Notes under the pieces: model-generated
The model's database searches: none
What the model saw: the letters and a program-made list of their open reading frames with translations, nothing else
Told to the model about the DNA's origin: nothing
Origin: Rotaria macrura
Lineage: Eukaryota; Rotifera; Eurotatoria; Philodinida; Philodinidae
NCBI GenBank assembly: GCA_900239685.1
Contig: OENT01000118.1
Span: forward strand, 1-64,000
Direction: 5' to 3'
DNA: 64,000 bases
Shown here: positions 1 to 9,434 of the stretch, piece after piece
Position numbering within the stretch: the stretch's first letter is position 1
How the letters are laid out: every line of letters starts with the position of its first letter
Program-made: the position numbers and the translations under genes

Positions 1-47
1 GTGAAAAAGCTGATCAAATTCATGAGAATTCGCAGCATTTAAAAAAC

Positions 48-302
48 TTAAAACAACACCAACTTAGCTACATAAGAAACAAAAAGTCCGTCGTACACGT
101 TTACCTTAAAGATGCGCAGAAATTCGTAACACGAGGTTTCAGAAAACTCAAGATCATGATAGTCTTCCTCGCACATAAATGTTCCACATAAATCTACTAT
201 CTTGTGTGTTCGGTTTAGTTGACTAAAGCAACATTTTACGACTTTAACTTGACAATCTGTCATATTATTCATAGAGAGCTTCAGCTCTACTGTCTGAGAC
301 AT
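48..302 (-). CDS. Possible small or partial gene, unrecognised
   Basis: An open frame of 84 codons begins at an ATG at position 302 on the minus strand. The predicted product is Cys-containing and acidic in the middle (residues such as CGTFMCEEDYHDLEF). A good donor-like sequence (AAG followed by GTAAAC) lies at 105/104, so the frame could be an exon continuing past the left edge of the window. The nearest acceptor would give an intron of only 37 nt, so I do not accept that join. I recognise no domain. It may be a chance frame in AT-rich DNA; the case for coding rests only on amino-acid composition. Confidence 0.25.
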   Translation of the reverse strand: MSQTVELKLSMNNMTDCQVKVVKCCFSQLNRTHKIVDLCGTFMCEEDYHDLEFSETSCYEFLRIFKVNVYDGLFVSYVAKLVLF

Positions 303-330
303 TTTATATCGATTCGTCAGAGACAAGCCG

Positions 331-1658
331 GGGAGGTAACATTTTTCATCTTTAGCTCTATCAATTTTGATATTTTAAGATCTTATTGGAAGTATTCATG
401 AACTCGTTGTCGCTGAAGTATCAGTCGAAAGTACGATGATAACTCAACATTTTCCTATTCATAAACAAAACTCAGTGTCAAGTCTTGATTGAGAAATGTG
501 AAAATTAACTATGTAATATGTGAAGCTCTGCGATGAACAAACTCTAATTAAAATAATACTAAGTATCGATTAACAATAGGCTAAAAACTCATGCAGATTA
601 ATACCAAATAAATATTAATTGATCGCTTGCGTGGAAGAAAAGTAAGTATGAAAAATTGGAACTATTGCTATTTCCTTCGTGAAACTAAACCTGAGTTCTA
701 ATAGAAACTCATGCAAGACCTTGTTTATAATCGAGTTTTTGAAGCACGTATCGAAATCATATCACGAGTCAGCACCGGGCCTTATTGTAACTTAACCATG
801 TGTTATGAATCTAGATCAACTTTCAAAAGACGATTCTGTAGCTGATTTCGTGTTCTCAATCAACAAAATGCATAGAAAGCAGTGCAACGTCTCAATTAGT
901 AGCAAATAACACTACTGGGAAAACTTAAATATTTGTATAACATGTATCTCCCTTAATATTCGATAAAGTATTTTGAGTATTTTGCTTTGTAGTACAGTCA
1001 TAGAGTGTAAGAAAATGCACTCGTCAAAGTCTATTGTGACCTACTTTCATTTTTTACTCAAACCATACCAAAAGGTTGCAATTCACTTACTATGTGTATA
1101 CGTATATATCTTATTGTGAGTTTATGTAGCTCAATGAAAAATATTTCAATTATAATCAGATTTTCTATGGGAAAAAATTAAAATAAGAATTTTCTTAACT
1201 CGTTCAACTTGTCAGATAGAGAAAATGTAAAAAAAGAATCGATCATCATTTTGATTCTACTGCATACACATCAGATTTAAATTGGAATGTTTTTCTCATA
1301 AATATTATCGTAGAAATCGATTTCTATTGTTCGTTTCATTCTCATCAATTACTTACCACAACGTTTCAAATGCAATTTATTATATGAAGTATTTTGTTGC
1401 TTATGGAAGTCGTGATTATACATTAGTTGAGGTGAATGCATAATTCTGTGTCCTTGTATTTAAATTGCAGTCATTTGAATCACCTTTCGGCAGGCAACCT
1501 TACTTGTGTCTCTTGATTTATTGCTTTTTGTAACTGTCTATCCTCTTTTTTTTCGATACGCCTCGCAATCTAATACATACATATCGTACGCCTACGCTAT
1601 GAACGAGATGATATTCAGGAATGATTTTTTTGTTATTTTTTTTTTGTATGCAAATATG
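331..1658. other. Intergenic, no gene seen
   Basis: AT-rich sequence with no convincing splice-bounded coding stretch on either strand. It ends at the left target duplication of the palindromic element at 1660. Confidence 0.6.
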
Positions 1659-1659
1659 T

Positions 1660-2277
1660 GTTGTAGGCAAAATTGGAATCTAGGCAAATTCCGAATTTGC
1701 CCGGGCAAAATTGGAATTCTAATTTTGACTAGACAAAATTAGAATTCTAATACTGACTAACATTTTCTTGGGCAAAATCAGAATTCCAATTCTGCCTAGG
1801 CAAAATTAGAAGTCGATCAAAGATGACCTAGAGCAGCTGAAATTCTAAGCATCTTAATGTAAAAGTGTTTTTATGTAATAATGTACTTTTTATCTTAACT
1901 AACGTTTTACAAATGAAATAATATCAGTTTTAACTGTTTTGTTTTATAACAGATTTTTCACGAAACTTCATACTTAATGAGTTAATGTGTTTTTCTAATT
2001 CTTGATAATAACGAGTTTCTTCGCTATCCGTTTGAATTGATGTTGAAGGTAATTCAGACATTTTGTTTGTTTACAGTCAGTACAACTATATTTCTAATGC
2101 GCACATCGGCATGGTCACTATACAACTATTTTTTTTATTCCCCTCTACCTTACAGTAAAGCACGTGTTTACATGAATTTATCTCTGATCGACTTCTAATT
2201 TTGTCTAGTCAAAATTAGAATTCCAATTTTGCCCGGGCAAATTCGGAATTTGCCTAGATTCCAATTTTGCCTACAAC
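1660..2277. mobile_element. Multi-tier palindromic MITE-like element, 618 bp
   Basis: The ends are long inverted repeats. The left arm starts GTTGTAGGCAAAATTGGAAT, and the right arm finishes with its reverse complement (...TTTTGCCTACAAC). The arms match almost base for base over about 85 bp. Within them the same GCAAAATT/GAATT words recur as shorter palindromes, for example the CCGGGC-centred block near 1697-1706 and 2230-2239. A second internal inverted pair reads GCAAAATTAGAAGTCGATCA at about 1800-1819 and its complement near 2187-2206. A 6-bp direct repeat ATATGT flanks the element (1654-1659 and 2278-2283) as a plausible target duplication. The non-palindromic centre holds a 43-codon minus-strand frame. 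There is no transposase, so the element is non-autonomous. Confidence 0.85.
1930..2061 (-). CDS. Small frame inside the palindromic element
   Basis: A 43-codon ATG-to-TAA frame lies in the unique centre of the 1660-2277 element. The predicted peptide is hydrophilic and begins MSELPSTSIQTDSEETRYYQ. It looks more like a protein N-terminus than random AT-rich translation, and a short helical segment follows (YYQELEKHINSL). It could be the remnant of an N-terminal exon of the autonomous parent's protein, captured host sequence, or chance. No promoter or splice evidence ties it to other exons. Confidence 0.3.
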   Translation of the reverse strand: MSELPSTSIQTDSEETRYYQELEKHINSLSMKFREKSVIKQNS

Positions 2278-2283
2278 ATATGT

Positions 2284-3477
2284 TTAGTAGGTCTGCAACT
2301 CCTAATGTATACATATAGGGTAATAGACAGTACAAAGAAATAGAGAAAAAACAAAATAATAAAAATAGAAAAACGAAAACCGTCTTAAACAGAAAAAGAA
2401 GCGGGAAGGATCAATTGAAAGTTGATATGAATCAAGATAAGCAAATTCGACGGGGAAATACCAAACGGGAATGCAGAACAGAAGGTCAAAACATCGGTAT
2501 CAGTGAGTGAGATTGAAGAGTCACGTATCCATTTTGAAGTAAGAATATTCTGAAGAGCGAAGAAAAAAGAAACACATCCCAATGGATGGGATCAATGATT
2601 CATGTTTTCCTTGTGGTTTTCAGTAAATTGAATCCTCGGAATCAGAAACGATTCATGACTTTGTTTCGGATTTTGCACTCTTGCAATTCGCAAATAATGT
2701 TCTATGTTTCAACATACGTAGAATTTGTCGTTCGTCTACTTTGTTTATAAAGAAAATCCAATAAAGTATGTCATTATAGATAACCGATTCGCCTACGTTG
2801 GATCTTAATACACGATTTCACAGCTAATTGAGATGCTGCCATCACATACGATTTAAAAGAACACACTCTTAAAACTGATGGTCTTTCATCTGACACAAAA
2901 TAAGAGCCTCTGTGAAATGTTCTCCAACCCACTCTAAACTTACATTGCAATGTCCCTTGATGAGTGATAGATAATGAGGGGAAAATTGTATTCCAATAAA
3001 CGTTATCTCCGTACCTCAGTAGCAATTTCTTTATGTCTTTCAAGTTATTTTAACTTAATATATGAGCTTTCAATTTTTCTTCTTCAGTGGTCTAGTGTTG
3101 GGGAGAGATACAGTTTTCCTGTCCATTTAAATCCTAGATATTTAGTTTCTTTTTTACACATTTCACGTATTTCTCGTCCATATATACATGTCCTTTAGAC
3201 TACCACGATCTTTTTCGCATTTGCTGGCTGCTTCTACTTCTCAGCATAATAATAGAGGTTTTGAGTGTGGTTGCCGACGCATGTGTCTGTGTGTGAGTAA
3301 AGAGAAGTTCATCTACACCCAAGATCCTATCGTATTCAGGAAACGGGTACCTGTGCCCAATAATTTTTGCCAGAATCTCTGCTCTCAGAAATCACCGTAT
3401 TCTTATACCATGCATATCTGATTGTATGTCCTCGAACAAGAATCCGATGATTTTCTTAAGGGATCTTGATGAAACCT
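2284..3477. other. Intergenic, no gene accepted
   Basis: AT-rich. A minus-strand frame at 2774-3043 has fair composition but no neighbouring exons, so I do not call it. The direct repeat GATAGGAACC just after this stretch (3478-3487) is the left target duplication of the next element. Confidence 0.5.
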
Positions 3478-3487
3478 GATAGGAACC

Positions 3488-4704
3488 AGAGCTCCGCGGG
3501 ATGCGGGACAATCCCGCCTAGTCCCGTCCCGGGACGGGATCAGGCGGGACGGGACAAGAGATGGCGAATTTTGCGGGACGGGACGGGACTGAAATTTGAA
3601 TCGCTTGCGGGACGGGACAAGATGAATTTACTAAAGCGTCCCGCCAAGTTTATAAGGCACAGAGTTTTCACGCATTATCTTACATGTATCGCAGTTGTGC
3701 GACATCTAATTTTTAAATAGATCGATAGTAAAAGAAATCATTCACATAAAAACACGTTTTAATGTTTTTTATGTACCCTTCCTTAAATTATTTAAATTTA
3801 AATTTAAATCAATTTGAATAAAACACAATTGTGACATTTCGACAATCGAAGTTGTCTTCTTCAGATGATGTTGTACGTGAATGTATAGGTATTCGTTTTC
3901 TTTTCTTTTATATAGTATGACAATAGGATGGAGGAAGAAGGCAAATACTCCATATATCCTACCAGTTTCACCTTCTTGCCGTCCCACCATCATAATATAA
4001 AAGAAAATAAAAAGAATACCTATACATTCATGTGCAATATCGTCTGAAGAAGACAATTTCGATTGTCGAAACGTCATAATTGTGCTTTATTCTATTTATT
4101 TAAATAAAAATAATTCAAGGAAGAGTCTATAAAAAACATTATAATATCAATGACTATATCCCTCCTAATGAACCGAGAAAAATTCACATTAAAAAAGAAA
4201 ATGTAAACTAGCTACGTTTTTTCAACCGTATATCCAGAAAAAAAGAGTTGCCTACATCCCAGCTCTATCATTCCGGCTACTGGACACTGCAGGAACCGGC
4301 AGAAAAGATGCGGCAAAACAGTTGTATTCCGCAGGAAAATATGGGAAACACCGGAACACTGAAACAGTATTCCGACCAGAAAATGATCTGATTTCCCCCC
4401 GATAATTTCCGGTCAGTCCCTGCCGGAACGAACAGAAATTGCCTGGAATATACCAAAAAAAGTATGACAATTTTCTAACCAGAATACTGCTTCCATTTTC
4501 AGGTAATTTCCAATGTTTTCCTACGAGAACCGGCCTGTACTTCTCGATCTAGGATATGACAGAAGTAGGCGGGACGGGACTGACGCGGGACGGGACAAGG
4601 CGGCCAAGAGGCGGGACGGGACTCGTAAAGAAAAATTGAGCGGGACGGGACGGGACGGGACTAGAGAAATGCGGGACACCTTGTAGGTTGTCCCGCGGAG
4701 CTCT
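3488..4704. mobile_element. GC-rich TIR element with 10-bp target duplication, 1217 bp
   Basis: The element opens AGAGCTCCGCGGGA and closes with the inverted copy TCCCGCGGAGCTCT, giving a 14-bp terminal inverted repeat. It is flanked by a perfect 10-bp direct repeat GATAGGAACC (3478-3487 and 4705-4714). Both subterminal regions are packed with GCGGGACGGGAC words, in clear contrast to the AT-rich surroundings: about eight copies on the left (3530-3620) and six on the right (4570-4670). The middle holds a nested palindromic element (about 3761-4140) and a moderately GC-rich unique stretch (4250-4560). No transposase is visible. A 9-11 bp duplication is typical of Mutator-like elements, but the short terminal repeat is not diagnostic, so the superfamily is left open. 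A 54-bp relative occurs at 6515. Confidence 0.85.
3761..4140. mobile_element. Nested palindromic element with conserved hairpin
   Basis: The two halves are near-perfect inverted copies over about 165 bp each. Outer ends read AATGTTTTTTAT on the left and ATAAAAAACATT on the right, with a TA on each side compatible with a TA target duplication. Each arm carries the same motif, read outward: CTGAAGAAGACAA(C/T)TTCGATTGTC followed by GAAA(C/T)GTC, at 4044-4075 on plus and about 3835-3864 on minus. It folds as a 5-6 bp stem capped by UUCG. The centre (3920-3990) is not palindromic. The element lies wholly inside the GC-rich element and so inserted later, or is a captured component of it. The 102-codon minus frame across it is just translation of the repeat. 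Confidence 0.75.
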
Positions 4705-4714
4705 GATAGGAACC

Positions 4715-5856
4715 TATCGGAACTGGCTGAGCCATATCGTATTAATCAATCTTCTGGGTGGGTTACCGCGTTAAAAGAGCAATAACATCATTTGAGCGGC
4801 TTTCAAAAATAACCAGGAGGATGGAAGTAACTGTTTCGTTGTGTACTTCAACCGCGAACAAGGAGAGAAAAGCTTACTTATGAAGAATCAAAGAATTCAG
4901 AAGTAACTAGACGTATTAAGAATCAAAGAATTCAGAAGTAACTAGACGTATTAAGAATTGAGAAAAACAATCAGAAGTACCGAGAAATATTAGGCAGTAG
5001 AGTAGTACGCTTTTCCTCCTTTCACCTAGAAGGAAACAACTGAGACATCGATGGGAAAGTCCCATGACATCTGCTGTCTCCAGCTCGACTTCAAAGAACA
5101 TTAATAATCATGTTTCACAATATCATTTTAATAGTGATACGAAAGTCATAAATAGTGTCTGTAGTGATTCAGAGACAGATATAACTCATTGGAACGTTGA
5201 TAAATGAATTATAGGACGAGAAAAAATCAAGTATGACTCAAACCAGTCTGGTCTAGTCTAACCGTTTAGACCGATACCAATCATGAAAAAATTCTGCCGG
5301 TAACACCTTTGATTCGTTCTATGACAGCGTATACATGTATGTATATATATTTATTTATTTATTGATTTATGTTTTTTTCTATTACACTAAAAACAATATT
5401 ACAATTTTCCGCAAGCAAGAAACGAAGTTTAAAAAAAAATATTTCACTCGAAGTATTACAATATTAATATTATCCAAAGTTGGAAAGAAAACAATCACTT
5501 CTATTTCATTTTCCAGTTCTGAATCAAGAAAGGAAAAAACAAATACAATTTCAAATAATACTAAAATGTACACATAAGAAATGAGCTACATTAAAACATT
5601 AAAAAAATACAATCATTGTAGAAGCCAGCAGTGATAATTATCAGCAAAAAAGACAGAAAAAAAAATAATTCTTATAATCTACTCGAGATTTTTCACGCTA
5701 TGACTGGATTAATTTTCGAATGGATTTTTATTCTGAAAAATTTCTATCTAAAGATTTTGGCTCTGATTTAGTATTATAAAACAATATGGAAGATGTTGAT
5801 TTCTATTAAAATATTGTGGAAAGAAAGAAAAACCGTTTAAGCACTGCAAATAAATT
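4715..5856. other. Intergenic, mostly featureless
   Basis: AT-rich sequence between the GC-rich element and the 3' end of the minus-strand gene at 5857. It contains one exact 35-bp tandem duplication (annotated separately). No coding stretch is supported. Confidence 0.6.
4883..4952. repeat. 35-bp exact tandem duplication
   Basis: Two identical adjacent copies of a 35-bp unit starting AAGAATCAAAGAATTCAGAA (4883-4917 and 4918-4952), followed by a partial third start (AAGAATT). The identity suggests a recent duplication. No function is evident. Confidence 0.95.
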
Positions 5857-8800
5857 TTATTCTCTTACATAATTTGAACATGTTGAATGAAACGAATGAT
5901 CTTCCTGATGCACAACACAGCATAATGGAATGCTCAAATCAGTTTGGACGGATTGATCTATTTTGGGTTCAGATTTTTCATTATTGACCTAGAACACAAC
6001 CAAAAGTATTTAGTAAACGGTATAATTTAAAGTAGAATAGATTCAATATACCGATAAATAATCCGATGACATGAAATTTAATATCTTTTTGGAAGATGTT
6101 CCTATTTGTTGATTTATAATTTTAGATGTTAATGAAGGAAAATTGCTCTTGACTGGTTTGGTTGTCTGAAAAAAATCAAAACAAAATTGTAATCAATATT
6201 TACCTAGTGAGCAACAAAAACCTACCGTGTAATTGTTTTCGTGACTGTTTATACTAAATTGTTCGATTACTGAGGAAGAAGATATTTGAAAGTCTAAAGA
6301 AAAAAATTGAAACTGCTATGCTTACAACTGTGAAGATGGTTCAGTAGAGTTTTGTGGATTAGTTCGATTAAACAACAACAAACGATAATGCTATATGAGT
6401 ATTGATTTTTGTTCACGTGTCATAAATTTGTCTCTCAACAGATTTTGGGACTTCTACTTGGTACTGCGTTCGTTTCACAGAAATTTTAAAAGGTAAAAGT
6501 GTATTCTACTTATCAGAGCTCTGCAGGATGCTGGACGGGACACCTTTTTAGTCGTCTCGAGGAGCTATGCTACTTATTGAATTGAGATTTACATCTAATT
6601 GGCAGTCAAAATGTGAGCTGTCGCAATATTTGTATGGAAAACATTCAAAGTTCTTGTCAAAATTTAATGGGGAATAGATAAAATTCCAATGCCATGCAGA
6701 AACTAGAATATATGATCGACTTTCAATCACAATAGACAGCAATCATAGGTTGCGAATACTGGCAAGAGGTTGATTTTACAATACTCGACTTTTCCTTGGT
6801 GAAGAATTCTCAAATTCCCCATAGTTGTATGAAGAGTAATCTCAGAAAATATGGTCCTATCTGAAATGTAATGTATAATACAACAAAACTGATGATGACA
6901 TGTGTAGGTTATGAAAAGAACGATAGAAAACATGATCATACCCAGGGTAAAAGTATATGAAATATATACTAGTAATAATACTTATATGGTTAGGCGCTTA
7001 ATTGGTTTTCAATGAAAACAGGCTCGAAACTTCATAGTAAACGTGAAGTAACATAAAAAATTGACTTACCATTATTTGTTTTCAAGCGTTTCGTTGCATC
7101 AGTTGGAAAAATTGAATGACTATTATCAAAAACAGATGACGATGAACGTCGATTATCATTCGTATGAAATTTTAATGCATCTCGTTGTTTTTGTTGTGAT
7201 AATTCAAAATGTTTTATGCATAATAATTCATATTTTGCAGTCTTACGACAAATATTATCATATTTACACAATGGAAGCCATTTACTATTTTTTAGGATAA
7301 AACGTCGACCATTGGGAAGATATTGTATTTGATCTTCATTCATTTTATGTGTATGATTAGAATTCAACAATCTGTGTTCATCATTTTCAGCACTATTCGT
7401 TGTACTTATTGTATTATTCTGATCTTCATTTACAATACGAATTTCGGCATTATCAGATGTATGTCGTTGATGATAGGAAGACGTACGGAATGATGCAAGA
7501 TTGTTTGACCACGATGATGATGATGTTGATGATGCCGATTGATTATTAGGCTCGTATTCTTCTTTGTAGTGTGTTATGCAAAGAGACTTTTTATTAGTTT
7601 GCTTGCGACATTCTTAAAAATACAAAATTTCTTGTCTTTTCCTTTTGTCTTAAATTCATAATTTATATCTTTATAGACTAATCGCTATCAAATATAAATT
7701 TTTCAAATGTATATATATAAAGATTACAATAACATTCATGATGTTTAGACCAATGCAAAAAATTTACAATCAACTCATTAAAAAAATATATCAGCAGTCA
7801 ACACCATCAGTTTAGAATTGATACAAGAAGGGAAAATAGAATATAAACATTAATATCAGTAAAAATTCAAAATTCGCTAGTGTAAGTTTGTCTGTTCGTG
7901 AGAAATTACATAGTTTCGCTGATAAACGATAAGATCAGTACTATAAATCGAAGAGTATTCAGTATTTTCGTATCACATTAAGTCCAAGTACTCAAATATG
8001 ATATTCAAGACGAATGATGTTTAAGCTAATATGTTTTGTTCTAACTGTCAAATGTATATCGAGTTTCATATGAAAATGTTTCTTACTTACACTAAAATAC
8101 ATTCAACGAAAGTCAAGATTTCATACGTTCTCTTTCTCATTATTTGCTTTTTACTTCTCTTTTGCAGTCTTTCTGTACAGTTGAAAGAAATTGTTGTTCG
8201 TCGAAATCAATAAACTCTAGACTATCTACATGAATGGTGAAAAAAAAGTAAATCCTCCTATCATAATCAAATGATTGCCATATCGTATGTAATATAAATA
8301 AATAAAAACTTCTGACTTTGCCTATCGAGCTTTCTATTTTATTCAAGACTATACTGTGGTCCTCAATTGAAATCGGCACTATCCATAATAGTGTGTTCAA
8401 AGATATTTAATAATGATTTCGGACGTTTTCCTTATAAACTCTGTTCAAAACAGGTTTTAATAAATGATTTTTTTCTTGTTGATCAAATCATGTGTGCTTA
8501 GAAATCATCTTTTATTAAATTCAAGTTAAATATTTTCAAGCAGAGAGCCAGTGGGTAATAACATCGTTCATCTCAAGGTGGTTAGGGAATAGCTCGATTG
8601 TTAAAAAACAAAGGGATGTTTTGTATATGAATTAGGTTTTAATTGTAATAGATGATTTCAAATTCGTCGAGCATACGTTGAAAATGAAGTCGAGACACTA
8701 CATTGAAATCCTCAGGCGTGTAGCTTGTTATACTACGCATCAACTTATGAAATTATCTCAATCTATATAACATTAAAATAGCTTGATTTAAAAAAAGAGA

Positions 8801-9434
8801 TTTGCCAAATATTACTAATAGCTGTACATGCTCTTTCGAACAACGATTGATTTCAGTAAAATATCTTTGTTGATTCTTACAATCGTATTTAAACAACTGA
8901 AATCTAGAAATAGACATCTTCTTTCTCATCAGAAGTATATTTTTCCAGCATGGTGCCGAGAAAATATTGATGTAACAATACAGTAATCGATGCAAAATCA
9001 CATTTCCTGATAATTTTTATCTAGATTTTGTTATACAAACATAAACATTTTTATAATGATTAAATGTTTGAATTTAATACCATTCTGATTTTATAAGCCA
9101 CTGACTCTCTTATCTTCTAGGTTAAGAATCTAATTCTGATGAGTAAAATAAAGATGATCATAATCGAACCTGGTCTTCGACACAATATTTGCCATCGAAC
9201 ACCATCAAATATTTTTCGACGTCCTTTACTTGTAACCTCAATTTTTCCCTTAAAGGCTGATGCTAGTGATGGATTTACAATTGCAGATGTTGACAATACA
9301 TTCGAATAATAAGCATTCTTATCATTTAATTCTGACGATTTCTCAATCATGTAATCATCGTCGGCATTATTTTCACATTTAATATATGTTATTAATAATT
9401 TTTTATCATTTATTGCATCTTGTTTTGCCGACAT
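5857..9434 (-). CDS. Protein with two putative C-x4/5-C-x9-C-x2-H zinc-binding repeats
   Basis: Five exons on the minus strand: 9434-9170, 7612-7070, 6293-6226, 6165-6052 and 5988-5857, giving 373 residues with all phases consistent. Two copies of one module are visible. Copy 1 runs about residues 71-103 (GRR, Trp81, then Cys85, Cys90, Cys100, His103). Copy 2 runs about residues 190-223 (GRR, Trp200, Cys204, Cys210, Cys220, His223). The shared pattern is GRR-x7-W-x2-LC-x4/5-C-x9-C-I-x-H. A 1.56-kb intron splits copy 1 between its first and second cysteines, and the phase-matched join restoring that spacing supports the gene model. The remainder is Ser/Asn-rich and probably disordered; the last exon has three Cys and a VVH. 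Short Cys/His repeats of this spacing are known from plant, oomycete and other eukaryotic proteins of unclear function. I cannot name an orthologue; nucleic-acid or protein binding is only a guess. A splice-acceptor-like sequence precedes the ATG. Confidence 0.75.
6515..6568. mobile_element. 54-bp miniature relative of the GC-rich TIR element
   Basis: The sequence starts AGAGCTCTGCAGGATGCTGG and ends CTCGAGGAGCTAT, resembling the two ends of the 3488-4704 element fused together. The internal GACGGGACACCTTTTTAG block matches the last 40 bp of the large element. It is flanked by imperfect 10-bp direct repeats, TCTACTTATC (6505-6514) and GCTACTTATT (6569-6578), 8 of 10 identical. It sits in the 771-bp intron of the surrounding minus-strand gene. 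It is a decayed, almost completely internally deleted copy. Confidence 0.75.

Noticed and set aside
68..104. Intron extending the possible gene at 48-302
   Set aside because: It would be 37 nt long, shorter than any intron accepted here, and the joined frame soon stops.
2774..3043. An 89-codon minus frame with fair composition
   Set aside because: No start context, partner exon or recognisable motif.
4044..4075. Active hammerhead ribozyme
   Set aside because: The core is offset by one extra A before stem II and there is no space for stem III, so only resemblance is claimed.
3769..4077. A 102-codon minus-strand open frame
   Set aside because: It is the read-through of the nested inverted repeat; both arms give related peptides and there is no independent sign of coding.
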